Of a stretch of DNA of 64,000 nt, positions 24,708 through 35,100 are shown in pieces. Source of the stretch: Vicinamibacterales bacterium (GTDB taxonomy: Bacteria > Acidobacteriota > Vicinamibacteria > Vicinamibacterales > UBA2999); the NCBI GenBank assembly GCA_041394705.1, contig JAWKHS010000014.1, forward strand, positions 1 through 64,000. Reading direction: 5' to 3'. The translations under genes were made by a program, and so were the position numbers. Numbering within the stretch: the stretch's first letter is position 1; every line of letters starts with the position of its first letter. Below the pieces are notes generated by a model. It worked only from the letters and a program-made list of their open reading frames with translations. It did no database searches and was not told where the DNA came from.

Positions 24708-26297
24708 CTACGCCGGCACCTGATGGACGCGCACGAGCGCGGCCCTGGTGGCGATGAAGACGTCGTCATCGGACCCGGGGACGATCATCGACGCCACGGG
24801 AGATCCCGCGCCGAGCGGTACGCGCAGCCGCTCCTGGCCGGTCGCCGCGTCGAGCACGACGAAGGCCTTCTGGATCGCCGGCCATCGCGGCCGCGACGAC
24901 ACGGTGGCCATCCACGCCCGCAGCGACAGCGGCGCGTCGTGGTCCGTCACGTAGACGTGATCGCGGTCGGCGGCTACCGCGACGCAATCGCTGTTGCGGA
25001 TGACCACCCGCCAGCGCCGCTCGAGATCCGACAACCCGCGCGCTTCCAGGAAGCCCTGCGCGGTGTCCCACACCAGGATGTCGCCGCGCACGGGCGACAC
25101 CACGACGGCGAAGAACATGAAGCCGGGCTCGTCGCCGGAGAGCTCGGCGGACGTCTGGTTCAGGCCGCCAGCGAGCGGCTTTCGAAAGAGGCGGTAGCCG
25201 CCGGTCAATCCCACCGGGAACGTGTTGTCCGTGTAGTAGACGACCTGCCGGTACACGCACGGGCCCGTGCCCGGGAAGGAGCCGTCGCCCCAGTGACGAT
25301 AGCGCTCGGTCCACGACGCATCGTAGGTGAGGCGCCCGGCCCGGTAGCGCCAGCGCATGATGCGCTCGTCGCCGGCAAGCACCAGCCACTCGTCGGCCGG
25401 CGCCGCCCCGGTGCGGTCCGCCGCCATCTCTGCGTCGAGGCCGGCCGGCGCCATCGCCGTGCGGGCGTACGCGCACCGCTCCGGCGGGGCGACGGTCTGT
25501 TCGACCGCCAGCGAGTCCGGATCGACCACGAGCAGGTGGCCCGTCGTTCGCGGCCGCAGGAACTCACGCCAGGACGTACGGGTCGCCACGCCGACCGCCA
25601 GCGCCAGCAGGGCTGGTCCCGCGCAGGTCGCCGACGCCGTGGTTCCTGGTCCGATCCGTTGGCCCCCGATCGACCCCACGGCCACGGCCACGCAGAGGCC
25701 GAGCAGCCCACCGACCACGGCCATCGCGAGCGCCAGCGGCCGCAGCATCCCCAGCTCGTGGACGTCCATGGCCCAGCCCTTGAGCAGCAAGCGCCCGTCC
25801 TCAGCGACCTGCAGGCCGTTGTACTAGGTGAACAGCCCGTTCACCATCGGCAGGGCCGTCATCGTGCGGCGATCCAGATCGCCGTCGTCGAATCGGTACA
25901 GCCGCGGCCCGTGCACGAGATAGACGTGGCCGTTCCGATGGCACAGCGCGCCGCCGATGTAGAGACTGCGGGGCAACGCCACCTTCTGCCGGACGCGCAG
26001 CGTGCGGGCTTCCACCCTGGCCAGGTACGCCGATTCGCCAGGGGTTCCAGGCACGCCGTAGCAGTAGCGCTCGCCGTCGCCGCGCGTGTACATCCACTGC
26101 ACGTACGGGAGGGCCGCGTTCGTCGTCCGGATCCGGTGCGGGTCGAGCGCCTCGGGCAGTCCCCGGCCTGTCACGAACTTCCGCCGGGCGGTGTCGGCGT
26201 GATCCGCGGGCCACAGCGTGCGATAGAGTCCGGACGAGCGCCGCGGCCGGTCGAATCCAGGCACGACGGCGGCCTCGAGGTCCTCGGCGGCACTCAC
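24708..26297 (-). pseudogene. Unknown outer/inner-membrane-linked protein interrupted by an in-frame TAG
   Basis: Two open stretches in the same frame (25827-26297, then 25823 down to 24708) form one protein of about 529 residues, interrupted by a single TAG at 25824-25826 (...NGLFT-stop-YNGLQVAEDGR...). The sequence is continuous on both sides. The N-terminal part looks like beta-propeller repeats, a few hydrophobic segments follow (LALAMAVVGGLLGLCVAVAV), and more propeller-like strands make up the C-terminal part (WDTAQGFLEARGL, FVVLDAATGQERL). I do not know the family. The stop may be a recent CAG-to-TAG mutation, a sequencing error or read-through. I chose GTG 26297, 5 nt after the AIM24 stop, so it is the last gene of the operon. 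Confidence 0.65.
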
Positions 26298-26301
26298 GGC
26301 C

Positions 26302-27051
26302 CTACCCTCCCACCATCGCCGCCAGCCGCTTGAGCGGGTTGGCGCCGAGGTGAAACCGGCTCGGGTCCTCGAATGGCTGCACCAGCACGACGCCCGTTCC
26401 ACCGAAGTGCATCTGGAACGGCTCTTCGCCGCCATGCCCGACGAGCGACCGCCAGGACAGGTCGGTCTTCAACGTCGGTTCGAGCCCGTCGGACCAGGCC
26501 ACGGTAGCGTGGGGGTCCGTGTTCACGGGCGCCTCCGGCGTCACGGGAAGCGCCAGTGGGCGCCCGTGACTGGTGAACGCGAACAGGCCCTCGCCCGACA
26601 GCCGCACCGCGGCGAGCCCGCCCGCCGCGATGCCGACGCCGTGCGCGACCAGGCGCGGCTCGAACACCAGCGTCCGCTCGAAGGCCAGCAGGTCGGACCA
26701 GGCGACGACCACGGCATCGCCGATCAGCCGCACGATGCGGACGTGGCTCCCGTGGTGCGCACAGTAGAGGCACCCCCGCCCCACCGCCCGCACGAGCGGC
26801 GCGGTCTCGCGCAGGACGGCGTCGATCGGGTCGGCCGCCTCGACCGTCGGCCGCCGGTGGAAGGTGAGATCGCCGCGATAGGCGATGGCCGCGCCAGGCG
26901 TGAGCCAGACCTCGCCATCCACGTCGATTCGCAGCGTCCGCGCCGACTCGCAGCGAAACGACTCGCCGCCGCTGGCGGCGGGCCGCGTGGCATCCACCAG
27001 CGCGCCGAACGTGGGCGCCGGTCCGGGCGGAACGTCCGTCGTGGTCGTCAT
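26302..27051 (-). CDS. AIM24-family protein
   Basis: This 249-residue protein has the single beta-rich AIM24 domain. Matching blocks are LRIDVDGEVWLTPGAAIAYRG near 40-60, GEGLFAFTSHGRPLALPVT near 150, and the end block QMHFGGTGVVLVQPFE near 220. A CLYCAHHG segment near 95 is a possible metal site. Bacterial AIM24 proteins have no settled function. The gene is fourth in the minus-strand operon, 22 nt after the SphA-like gene and 5 nt before the amber-interrupted gene. Confidence 0.8.
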   Translation of the reverse strand: MTTTTDVPPGPAPTFGALVDATRPAASGGESFRCESARTLRIDVDGEVWLTPGAAIAYRGDLTFHRRPTVEAADPIDAVLRETAPLVRAVGRGCLYCAHHGSHVRIVRLIGDAVVVAWSDLLAFERTLVFEPRLVAHGVGIAAGGLAAVRLSGEGLFAFTSHGRPLALPVTPEAPVNTDPHATVAWSDGLEPTLKTDLSWRSLVGHGGEEPFQMHFGGTGVVLVQPFEDPSRFHLGANPLKRLAAMVGG

Positions 27052-27073
27052 GGGATCCTCGCCGACCGCTGCG

Positions 27074-28102
27074 TCAGTTCCCCTTGCCCGGGATGCGCGT
27101 CTTGCCGAACGGGATGGTGTTCGTCACCATCAGGGTCCGGCCCTGCGTCTTCACCTGCGCTCCCGTCTCCCAGAGGTAGCGCACGTTCACGAGCGACAGC
27201 AGCCGCGTCCTGGTGGCAATCGGGAACGTCACGTCGGGACCGAGTCCGAACACCCGGTGCTTCGGCAGCCCCGGCACGTCGGCGCCGGCCGGCAGCGGCG
27301 CGCCGAGCGAGTCGGCGGTCAGCTTCCACTGGGCGTAGTAGGCCACGCCGGCGCTGGCCGCGCCGTGCAGGAACGCCTTGCCGATGCCGCCCTCGAGGGT
27401 CAGGAGCTGTCCGACCTTGACGCCGGTGACCGAGAGGTGCTCGATCTGCACCGCGCCGCTCTTCTTGGAGTGCGTCTCCCAGTAGGCCGTCGTGGCCACG
27501 CTGAGCGAGCGCGCCTTGTCCAGGTACACGGTGCCACCACCCGACACCTCGTAGCTCCACATGCCCCTGCCCAGGTTGTCGTCGGCATCCGCGGCGTAGC
27601 GACCCGTCGGGGCGAAGAAGCCGACGCCGGCCACGGCGTCGGCGCGCGTCGTGTGCCAGCCGAGCTGCAGCGGCATCACGTAGAGGTCGCTCAGGCCCGT
27701 GCTGACGTCCTCCGACAGACCGAGGCCCGGCATCTCGAGCGAGCCCCTCGCGATCGGCAGGACCACGAGCGCGCCGACGTGCGCGCCAAGGACCTTCTTC
27801 CTGCTGACCGCATAGAGGAGGGGCATGCCGGCCTGGATGGTCTGGCTGGCCTTGCCGGACGGGTCGATCTGGATCCGCCTGCCGTCCGGATCCGTGATGG
27901 TGTCGGTGAAGTACCGGTAGTAGATGTTGGACCAGTAGACGCCGGGCTCGGGTTGCGAGCCGCTCTTGACACCCATGTCGCCGAGCAGGTTCTCGCCGTT
28001 GAACTGCGCCGCGGCGGGCGTGGCCAGGACGGCCGTGACGAGGGCGGCGAACGCCGCCGTGAGGCCGGGCCGGAGGAAGGAACGAATCGTGATCGAGGTC
28101 AT
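27074..28102 (-). CDS. SphA/MetA-pathway-type outer-membrane porin
   Basis: A 342-residue exported protein with a signal peptide ending at ATPAAAQFN. Alternating hydrophobic strands suggest a beta-barrel: GVYWSNIYYRYFTDT, GVGFFAPTGRYAADADDNLGRGMWSYE and the C-terminal VTNTIPFGK. It fits the outer-membrane family linked to meta-cleavage and aromatic uptake (SphA-like, MetA-pathway phenol-degradation). In this operon it may bring in a sulfated or phosphonated substrate for the sulfatase, but that is inference. It starts 38 nt downstream of the sulfatase stop. Confidence 0.8.
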   Translation of the reverse strand: MTSITIRSFLRPGLTAAFAALVTAVLATPAAAQFNGENLLGDMGVKSGSQPEPGVYWSNIYYRYFTDTITDPDGRRIQIDPSGKASQTIQAGMPLLYAVSRKKVLGAHVGALVVLPIARGSLEMPGLGLSEDVSTGLSDLYVMPLQLGWHTTRADAVAGVGFFAPTGRYAADADDNLGRGMWSYEVSGGGTVYLDKARSLSVATTAYWETHSKKSGAVQIEHLSVTGVKVGQLLTLEGGIGKAFLHGAASAGVAYYAQWKLTADSLGAPLPAGADVPGLPKHRVFGLGPDVTFPIATRTRLLSLVNVRYLWETGAQVKTQGRTLMVTNTIPFGKTRIPGKGN

Positions 28103-28140
28103 TGCCGTACTCCTGGAGATGCGGATGGCGGTGGTTGGAA

Positions 28141-29766
28141 TCAGGCCGTGACGGCCTCTTCGTCTTCGCGTGCGTGGGCCAGCGTGGTCGAGGGCCGGAA
28201 GTCGTCGGCCGCCGGCCAGCGGATCTCGTCAGGGGTGGTGCCAGTCGCGTGCATCACGTCGGTGAGCCGCCGGTGCAGGCGGGTGCGCTCGATCTCGGAC
28301 GCCGGCGTCGCGTGCGCGGCGTGCGCGAGGTTCGTCAACTCGTACGGGTCGCGGGCCAGGTCGTACATCTCGTACTCGGTGGGCGCCCCGGTGAACGGGT
28401 CGTAGTAGACGGCGTACTTCCAGGACGGCTCGGTGATCGCGCGGATGCAGTCGGCGGGCTTCACCGGAAAGACGTCGTCCTCGTAGGTGAAGTGCAGGAC
28501 GTCCTGCACCGCCGCTGCCGGGTTCGACAGGATCGGCGTGAGGTCCCTGCCCCGGAAGCCGTACTGCGCCGGCTCGGGCGTGCCCGCGATCGCGGCCAGC
28601 GTCGGCACCACGTCGATCAGGCTGACGAGCGCATCGGTCGACTGCGGCGCCGGGTACAGGCGCGGGTTCGAGACGATGAGCGGCACGTTCAGCGTCTCGC
28701 GGTACACGTTGTAGAACTTCTGCCGCATCCGGCCGTGCGACATGGCGAGCTCCCCGTGGTCGCTCGTGCGGAGGACGATCGTGTCGTCGGTGAGGCCGTT
28801 GGCGTCGAGCGCGTCCAGCACCTTCAGGATCTGGGCGTCGACCTGCCGGCAGAGATGGGCGTAGAAGCGCGCGTAGAGGAGCTGCCGATCGCGCGTCAGC
28901 ACGTGGCCCGTGGCGATCGCCAGGAACTGGCGGAACGCCGCCTGCACGGCCGGTTTCGTGGCCAGGTCGTCCACCACGTTCGGGGGCAGGTCGATCGGGA
29001 GGTCGCGGAAGTCCTCGAGGCGGTATCCGCCGCGCGCGAAGGTCGGGCTCACCGACAGCCCGCGCACGCCGCGGCCGGGATACTCCTGGACGTCGTGCGG
29101 GTTGACCAGCGCGACGATGAGGCAGAAGGGCCTGTCGCCGTCGTACGTGTTCAGGAAATTGACGGCGCTCTGACGGAACATCGCGTCGCTGTCGCCGTGC
29201 GCGCCGGCCATCGTCCCGCTGCCGTCCACGTACCGTCCGTCGTTGTTGATGGCGCCGCCGCCCAGGTCGGACAGGCTCATCGGATCGCTCATGTCTGGTG
29301 GGTTCCAGCCGTGGAATCCATAGCGCTCGGCGAGATGCGCCGTATCGGCGGCCGACCACTCGTAGCGCTTCGCCTCGGCGTTGTAGTTGACGGGTCGCGT
29401 CAGGTGCAGTTTGCCCTTGAGCTCCACGTGGTAGCCGGCCGCGGCGAGCACCGTCGCGAGGTTCGGCAGCGAGCTCGGCAGGATGTTGAGCCGGCGCTGC
29501 ACGGCCTGTCCGTAGTCGTTGCACGCAATCAGGTTCTTGACGCCGTGCTGCGCGGGATAGAGGCCGGTGAAGAACGTCGCACGGCTCGACGAGCACGCCG
29601 CGGTGTTGCACTGCGCACGCCGGAAGTGGAGGCCGCGGGCCATCAAGCGGCGGCGCGCCGGCAGGTTGGCCTCGGCCCAGCCCTCGGGCCAATGCATCAC
29701 CTCGCGCTCCTGGTCCGTGATCAGGATGACGAGGTTCGGCTTGCGCGGAAGGCCGGTGGCATTCAC
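28141..29766 (-). CDS. Type I sulfatase / phosphonate monoester hydrolase family enzyme
   Basis: A 541-residue cytoplasmic enzyme of the alkaline-phosphatase superfamily. NLVILITDQE gives the first metal-ligand Asp (DQ, as in choline sulfatases and phosphonate monoester hydrolases). The nucleophile site is CSSSRATFFTGLYP at Cys58, where the classic C-x-P/A-x-R has Ser in place of Pro/Ala. TSDHGELAMSHG carries later metal ligands. Cys58 would need conversion to formylglycine by the FGE at 23703. The GTG start at 29766 overlaps the PfpI stop (GTGA), so the two are translationally coupled. The substrate is unknown. Confidence 0.88.
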   Translation of the reverse strand: MNATGLPRKPNLVILITDQEREVMHWPEGWAEANLPARRRLMARGLHFRRAQCNTAACSSSRATFFTGLYPAQHGVKNLIACNDYGQAVQRRLNILPSSLPNLATVLAAAGYHVELKGKLHLTRPVNYNAEAKRYEWSAADTAHLAERYGFHGWNPPDMSDPMSLSDLGGGAINNDGRYVDGSGTMAGAHGDSDAMFRQSAVNFLNTYDGDRPFCLIVALVNPHDVQEYPGRGVRGLSVSPTFARGGYRLEDFRDLPIDLPPNVVDDLATKPAVQAAFRQFLAIATGHVLTRDRQLLYARFYAHLCRQVDAQILKVLDALDANGLTDDTIVLRTSDHGELAMSHGRMRQKFYNVYRETLNVPLIVSNPRLYPAPQSTDALVSLIDVVPTLAAIAGTPEPAQYGFRGRDLTPILSNPAAAVQDVLHFTYEDDVFPVKPADCIRAITEPSWKYAVYYDPFTGAPTEYEMYDLARDPYELTNLAHAAHATPASEIERTRLHRRLTDVMHATGTTPDEIRWPAADDFRPSTTLAHAREDEEAVTA

Positions 29767-30602
29767 GACGCCACCCGCTCGGACGCTGCGCGATTGGCCA
29801 GGGCCCGCTGCATCATCAGCCGCGCCACCATCGGCCCGGCGTTCTGGTTCTGGCCGGTGACGAGGTTGCCGTCCTCGACCCAGTGGTTGGCGAAGAAGTC
29901 GCGCGCCGGATGCCGCTGACTCTCGAAGAGCGCGCCGGCCTGGCGGAGCGCCGTCTCCGGATGGAGGGGCGTGATGGCGACGCCGAGCTCGTGGATCTGC
30001 TTGTCGGTGACGGCCGTCAGGTGGCGGCCCTTCACGAGCAGTTCGCCATCGGGCATGCGCGCCTTCAGCAGCCCGAGCGGGCCGTGGCAGATGCCGCCGA
30101 CGACCCTGCCCGCCGCCCACGCCTCGCTGACCTTCCGGCCGAGCGCCTCGGACTGGCCGAGGTCGAACGCCGCGCCCCAGCCGCCAGCGAAGTAGATGAT
30201 GTCGTAGCGCGTGAAGTCGACGTCGGCGATCGCCAGCGAGTCCGCCAGCTTCGCGCGGAAGTCCGCGTCGTCCAGCAGCCGGTAGTCGTCCGGCGTGCGG
30301 ATGGTCGCGTCCATCGACAGCGGGTCCACGGGCACGATGCCGCCGCGCGGGCTGGCGACGTCCACGGTCATGCCCGCGTCGAGGAAGCAGTAGTAGGGAA
30401 CGGTCAGCTCCGACCCGAAGACACCGGTCGCGACCCCGATGTCGAGGACGCCGTGGTTGGTGGCGATGCAGAGGGCCCGCAGGCCGCGCAGGTCGAGGGC
30501 GACGGCGTCGCGATCCCTGGGATGCACCCCGAACTGCTGCAGCAGGCGGCGGCTCGCCAGCTTCGGTGCCGACGGACGGCCTTTGAGGGTTCGGCTTGCC
30601 AT
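29763..30602 (-). CDS. DJ-1/PfpI-family protein
   Basis: A 279-residue protein with the DJ-1/ThiJ/PfpI fold. The nucleophile elbow is GGICHGPLGLL (Cys near residue 165), preceded by DIIYFAGGWGAAFDL and the conserved early Glu-type block. Family members are glyoxalases, amidases or stress chaperones. An extra N-terminal tail (ASRTLKGRPSAPKLASRR) precedes the domain. This is the first gene of the minus-strand operon and follows a sigma-54 promoter and palindromic activator site. The start at 30602 fits a short leader. Confidence 0.85.
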   Translation of the reverse strand: MASRTLKGRPSAPKLASRRLLQQFGVHPRDRDAVALDLRGLRALCIATNHGVLDIGVATGVFGSELTVPYYCFLDAGMTVDVASPRGGIVPVDPLSMDATIRTPDDYRLLDDADFRAKLADSLAIADVDFTRYDIIYFAGGWGAAFDLGQSEALGRKVSEAWAAGRVVGGICHGPLGLLKARMPDGELLVKGRHLTAVTDKQIHELGVAITPLHPETALRQAGALFESQRHPARDFFANHWVEDGNLVTGQNQNAGPMVARLMMQRALANRAASERVAS

Positions 30603-30646
30603 GGTCCTGGTCTCCTTGTGTGAGGGGCGGTTGATGCCCGGACACA

Positions 30647-30663
30647 GGGCAACACGGAGGCCA
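30647..30663 (-). promoter_or_regulatory. Sigma-54 promoter of the PfpI-sulfatase operon
   Basis: The minus strand reads TGG-CCTCCGTGTT-GCCC (GG-N10-GC, TTGC at -12). The predicted leader is about 35 nt. Confidence 0.65.
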
Positions 30664-30772
30664 GGCCGGGTCCCGCGCCGGCCCAGCGCCACAAAACGGT
30701 AGGGCTGTTGCAGTTACGGCGGTGCGGCGACGCGGCGCACTGCGGTCACGCGATGGTGCGGCCCCGGCCAGG

Positions 30773-30790
30773 CTGCCCCGATCGGGACAG
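30773..30790. promoter_or_regulatory. Palindromic activator site (UAS 2)
   Basis: CTGCCCCGATCGGGACAG is a near-perfect 18-bp palindrome centred 120 bp upstream of the -24 GG at 30661. It is the clearest member of the CTG-N12-CAG group. It also lies 70-87 bp before the divergent MFS start. Confidence 0.65.
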
Positions 30791-30859
30791 TGTGCGGGGG
30801 CTCTTCGACCGGGACCAGCAGGCGTCGCGGGGCGCGCGCTTGGGAAATAATCGCAGCCA

Positions 30860-32101
30860 GTGGCCACCTCGACGGCGACCGCGTCACTCGTGCCGCTGCC
30901 CGCCGCCGGCGAGGGGCACTGGCGGTACGCGGGCTGGAAGGTGGCGCTGGCCAGCAGCGCCGGGGTGTTCTGCTGGTCCCTGCATCCCTACAGCTTCGCG
31001 GTCTTCCTGAAGCCCCTGACCGAAGAGTTCGGGTGGACGCGCCAGATGGTGGCCGGCGCCTTCGGTCTCTCGGCCCTCATGGCCGCCGCTCTGTCCACGC
31101 CCGCCGGGCTTCTGATGGACCGCGTGGGCGCGCGGGTGGTGCTCATCCCGGCGCTGACCGGCGCCGGGCTCGTGTTCCTGCTCCGGGGATTCGTGACGGG
31201 GCCTTTCTGGCACCTCGCGGCGCTCTTCGCGCTGAGCGGCGTCTGCGGGCAGGGCGCCAACCCCGTCGCCCACGCGCGGCTCGTCTCGACGTGGTTCGAC
31301 GGCCGGCGCGGGCGCGCCCTGGGCGTGGTGATGGCCGGCGTGGCGGCCGGTGCGATGGCCCACCCGGTCGTGGGCCAGCTGCTCATCGACGGCGTCGGCT
31401 GGCGCGCCGCCCAGGTCGTCCTCGGCGTCCTGATGCTGACGGGCGTGCCGATCGTGGCGGCCTTCGTGCGTGCCAGGCCCGACACGCCACGCGCGGGCGG
31501 CCCCCACGTCGCGGGCATGCGCGCTCCCGAGGCGCTCAGGACGCGCGTGTTCCTCGTGCTCGCAGCGGTGCTGCTGTGCGACGCGCTCGCCACGGGCAGC
31601 CTCACCGTGCACCTGCCGGCGCTTCTGACGGACCGCGGCGTCGACGCGCCGACCGCGGCGCTGACGCTCTCGGCGATGGGCGCCGCGGCCCTGGTGGGAC
31701 GTCTCGGCACCGGCTCGCTGCTCGACCGCTTCTTCGCGCCCTACATCTCGATCGCGCTGCTGGTGCTGGCCGCCGCGGGACTCCTCGTGCTGGCCACGGC
31801 GGAGTCGCGTGCGGCCGGCATCCTCGGCGCGGCGTGCGTGGGCCTCGGCATGGGCGGCGAGTCGGACGTCACGCCCTACCTCCTGACACGGTATTTCGGC
31901 CTGCGCGCCTTCGCCACGATCTACGGCGTCATGTTCACGATCACGGCCGTCGCGTGGGCGGTGGGCCCGACGCTCATGGGTCGGGCGTTCGACGCCGACG
32001 GCACCTACGCCCCGCACCTCGTCCGCCTGGCGGCGCTGCTCGGCGGGGCGGCGCTGTTGATGCTGAGCCTCCCCCGCTACGCGCGGGCCGGCCAGGAGTG
32101 A
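30860..32101 (+). CDS. MFS transporter (monocarboxylate-transporter-like)
   Basis: A 413-residue protein with twelve predicted membrane segments in two halves. It looks like the MFS branch that includes oxalate/formate and monocarboxylate porters: WSLHPYSFAVFLKPLTEEFGWTR at the first loop and DRVGARVVLIP (the MFS loop 2-3 motif) at 90-100. The substrate is unknown. A GTG start at 30860 is used; no strong Shine-Dalgarno is visible and TAATCG lies just upstream. The sigma-54 activator follows after 4 nt, so transporter and regulator are one operon. Confidence 0.85.
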   Translation: MATSTATASLVPLPAAGEGHWRYAGWKVALASSAGVFCWSLHPYSFAVFLKPLTEEFGWTRQMVAGAFGLSALMAAALSTPAGLLMDRVGARVVLIPALTGAGLVFLLRGFVTGPFWHLAALFALSGVCGQGANPVAHARLVSTWFDGRRGRALGVVMAGVAAGAMAHPVVGQLLIDGVGWRAAQVVLGVLMLTGVPIVAAFVRARPDTPRAGGPHVAGMRAPEALRTRVFLVLAAVLLCDALATGSLTVHLPALLTDRGVDAPTAALTLSAMGAAALVGRLGTGSLLDRFFAPYISIALLVLAAAGLLVLATAESRAAGILGAACVGLGMGGESDVTPYLLTRYFGLRAFATIYGVMFTITAVAWAVGPTLMGRAFDADGTYAPHLVRLAALLGGAALLMLSLPRYARAGQE

Positions 32102-32105
32102 CCGA

Positions 32106-35100
32106 ATGACGATGAGCGACCTGCCCGATCGGCCCGCGCTGACGGGCCTCCTCACGGCCGCGCGGGCCATGCTGCCCACAGGCGCCGTCGGCTTCGCGCG
32201 GCCGGCCGGCCATGGTCTGGTCGACGTCCTCCTCCTGTCCGATCACGGCGTCGGCGCGCACGTCTCTCCCGCACTCGACGCGCCGGCCGCGCTGCGCCCT
32301 GGTGGCACGGGCCTCCTCCAGACCGGCCCCGACGACCTGGCCGCGTTCCCCGATCGCTCTCCCGAGTGGCAGTTGCGCTTCCACGGCGTTCAGCGGGTCC
32401 TGTCGTTGCCGCTGCCCGGCGCTGCGTCCGGCACGCGCATCTGGGTGGGCGCCACCAGCGGCGAGGAGCCGCCCGCTGCCGTCGCCGACGCGCTCGCCGG
32501 CCTTGCCGCGCTCGGTGCCGCGGTCCTGCACGCCGAGGTGACGCCAGCCGAGCGGCTCGAGCGCCTCGAGCGCCTGGATCGCGCGGCGGACCTCGTGCCG
32601 GCGCTGCTCGAGGTGCTCGACGTCCGCGACGTGTTCGCCCGCCTGTCGGAGACCGCGCAGCGCGCTCTTCCCCACGACTTGCTGCTGCTCCGCGAGTTCA
32701 GCGACGACATGACGACCGCCCGGGTCTACGCGCTGTCGGACCGCGGGCCCGTCGCCGGCCCGCCCGTCGCGCACGGCTACCCGGTGTCCGTGATCCGTGC
32801 CTGGGAATACTCGATCGTGGACGACCTGGCGGCGCATCCGATCGAGGCGGAGGCGCCGCTGGCGAAGCTCGGAGCCCGGTCGGTGCTCCGCCTCGCCATC
32901 AAGTTCGACCGGCGGACGATCGGCGGCCTCGCCTTCCTCTCCCGGTCGCCGGCGGCGTTCACGACCACGGACTTCATGGTCGCGCGCCGGCTGGCCGATC
33001 ACGTCGCGGTGGCGTTGTCGCACCACCGGATGGCCGAGGAGCGGCGCCAGGCCGCGGCGCTCCGCGAGCGCTCGGCCAACCTCGAGATGCTGGACGGCCT
33101 GCTGGCCGCGGTGGCCGGCGTCCTCGACATCCGGGCGGTCTTCGAGCGCGTGTCCGAAGTGGCACAGGCCGTCCTGCCGCACGACGGGCTGTCGATCCTC
33201 GAGCTCCTGGACGGTGGGGCACGGGCGCGGGTGCACGCGAGCCACGGGCTGGGCGATCTCCCCGACGTGCTCGAGATCCCGACCCCGCAGCCGGCCCTGT
33301 CGCCCGAGGCGATGGACACTCGAATCGTCGAGGACTATCGCGAGCGCCCCGAGTACGCCACCGGCCCCGGGGCGCGGGCCGGCATGCGGTCCTCGCTCTT
33401 CGTGTCCATTCATCTCGAAGGCAAGGTGTTCGGCGGCGTCAACTTCTACTCCCGCACCCCGGGCCGCTTCACGAAGGACGACATCCTGGTGGCCCGCCGC
33501 GTCACAGACCACGTCGCGCTGGCGCTGTCGCATCAGCGGCTGGCCGACCAGGTGCGCGCGACCGAGGAGCTGCGCGCGCAGACGACGGCGCTGGAGATGC
33601 TCGACGGGCTGCTCGCCTCGCTGATCGACAGCGGTGACCTCGCCGACACGTTCGCTCGGATCTGCGGCATCGCGGCCCGCGTCCTCCCCCACGATGGAGC
33701 GATGCTCATGGAGCGGCTCGCCGATGGCGAGACGGCGCGCCTCTACGCGAGCGCCGGCATGCCGGACTCCCTGCCGCGCACCGGCCGGATTCCGCAGGAC
33801 GCCCTGGACGATCCGGCCTGGGACCACCACCTGTTCGACGACCTCGCGAACGCCGGCGCACGGTACGCGCCGATGCTCCAGATGGGATTCCGGTCGATGC
33901 TGCGGGTGTCCGTCCGCCTCGACGGCCGACTCGAGGGCGCCCTGGTGTTCCTCGGCAGGGACACGAACCGTTTCTCGCCGCGGGACGCGATGATCGGCCG
34001 TCGCATGGCCGACCGGATGGCCGTCACGCTGGCGCGCGGACGCGAGCTGGCGTCGGAGCGACGCGCCGACGAGGCGCTCGAACGCGCCGCGCGCCTGGAA
34101 GCCCGCGTCCAGGCGCTCACCGACGAGCTCGACGCGCGCACGGGGTACCGCCGCGTGATCGGCGACTCGCCGCAGTGGCGGCAGGTGTTGACGCAGGCCA
34201 CGCAGGTGGCGGCCACCGAGACCACCGCCCTGCTGCTCGGCGAGTCCGGCACCGGCAAGGAGGTGGTGGCCCGCTTCGTCCATCGCGCGTCCCCGCGCAG
34301 GAACGGCCCGTTCCTGGCCCTCAACTGCGCGGCCCTGCCCGAGCAGCTCCTCGAAGCCGAGCTCTTCGGCTACGAGCGCGGGGCCTTCACCGGCGCGGTC
34401 CAGAGCAAGCCCGGCCAGTTGGAACAGGCCGCCGGCGGCACGTTGTTCCTCGACGAGGTCGGCGAGATGAGCCCCACGGCTCAGGCCAAGTTCCTGCGGG
34501 TGCTCCAGGAGCGCGAGTTCCAGCGCCTGGGCGGCACCCGCGTCATCCGGAGCGAGGCCCGCATCGTCGCCGCCACCAACCGCGACCTCCCGCGCGCGAT
34601 CGCCAACGGCCAGTTCCGCGAGGACCTCTACTACCGGCTCAACGTCTTCGCGATCCGGCTGCCGCCGCTGCGCGACCGCAAGTCCGACATCCCCACCCTC
34701 AGCGAGGCGTTCCTCGCCGAGATCGGCAAGGGACTCGGCCGACCGCCAGGGGGCATCTCGCGCGACGCGCGCGAGCTGCTCGTGGCCTACCACTGGCCGG
34801 GAAACGTCCGCGAGCTCAGGAACATCCTGGAGCGATCGGCGATTCTCTGTGAGGGTGGGCTCATCACGGCCGACCTGCTCGGAATCACCGCCGCGCCCGC
34901 GCCCGAGCCCACGCTGGCGGCGCCCGCACGCACACCGCCCCCGGGTGCCCCTGCGGCCCCATTCGCTCCGCCGATTGCGGCCGCGCCGCCCGGCGGCGGC
35001 CCGCCGACGTCAGCCGACGACCTCGCCGGGCTGGAGAAGACCATGATCGAGAACGCGCTGACGGCCGCGCGCTTCAACAAGTCGAGGGCTGCCAAGGCCC

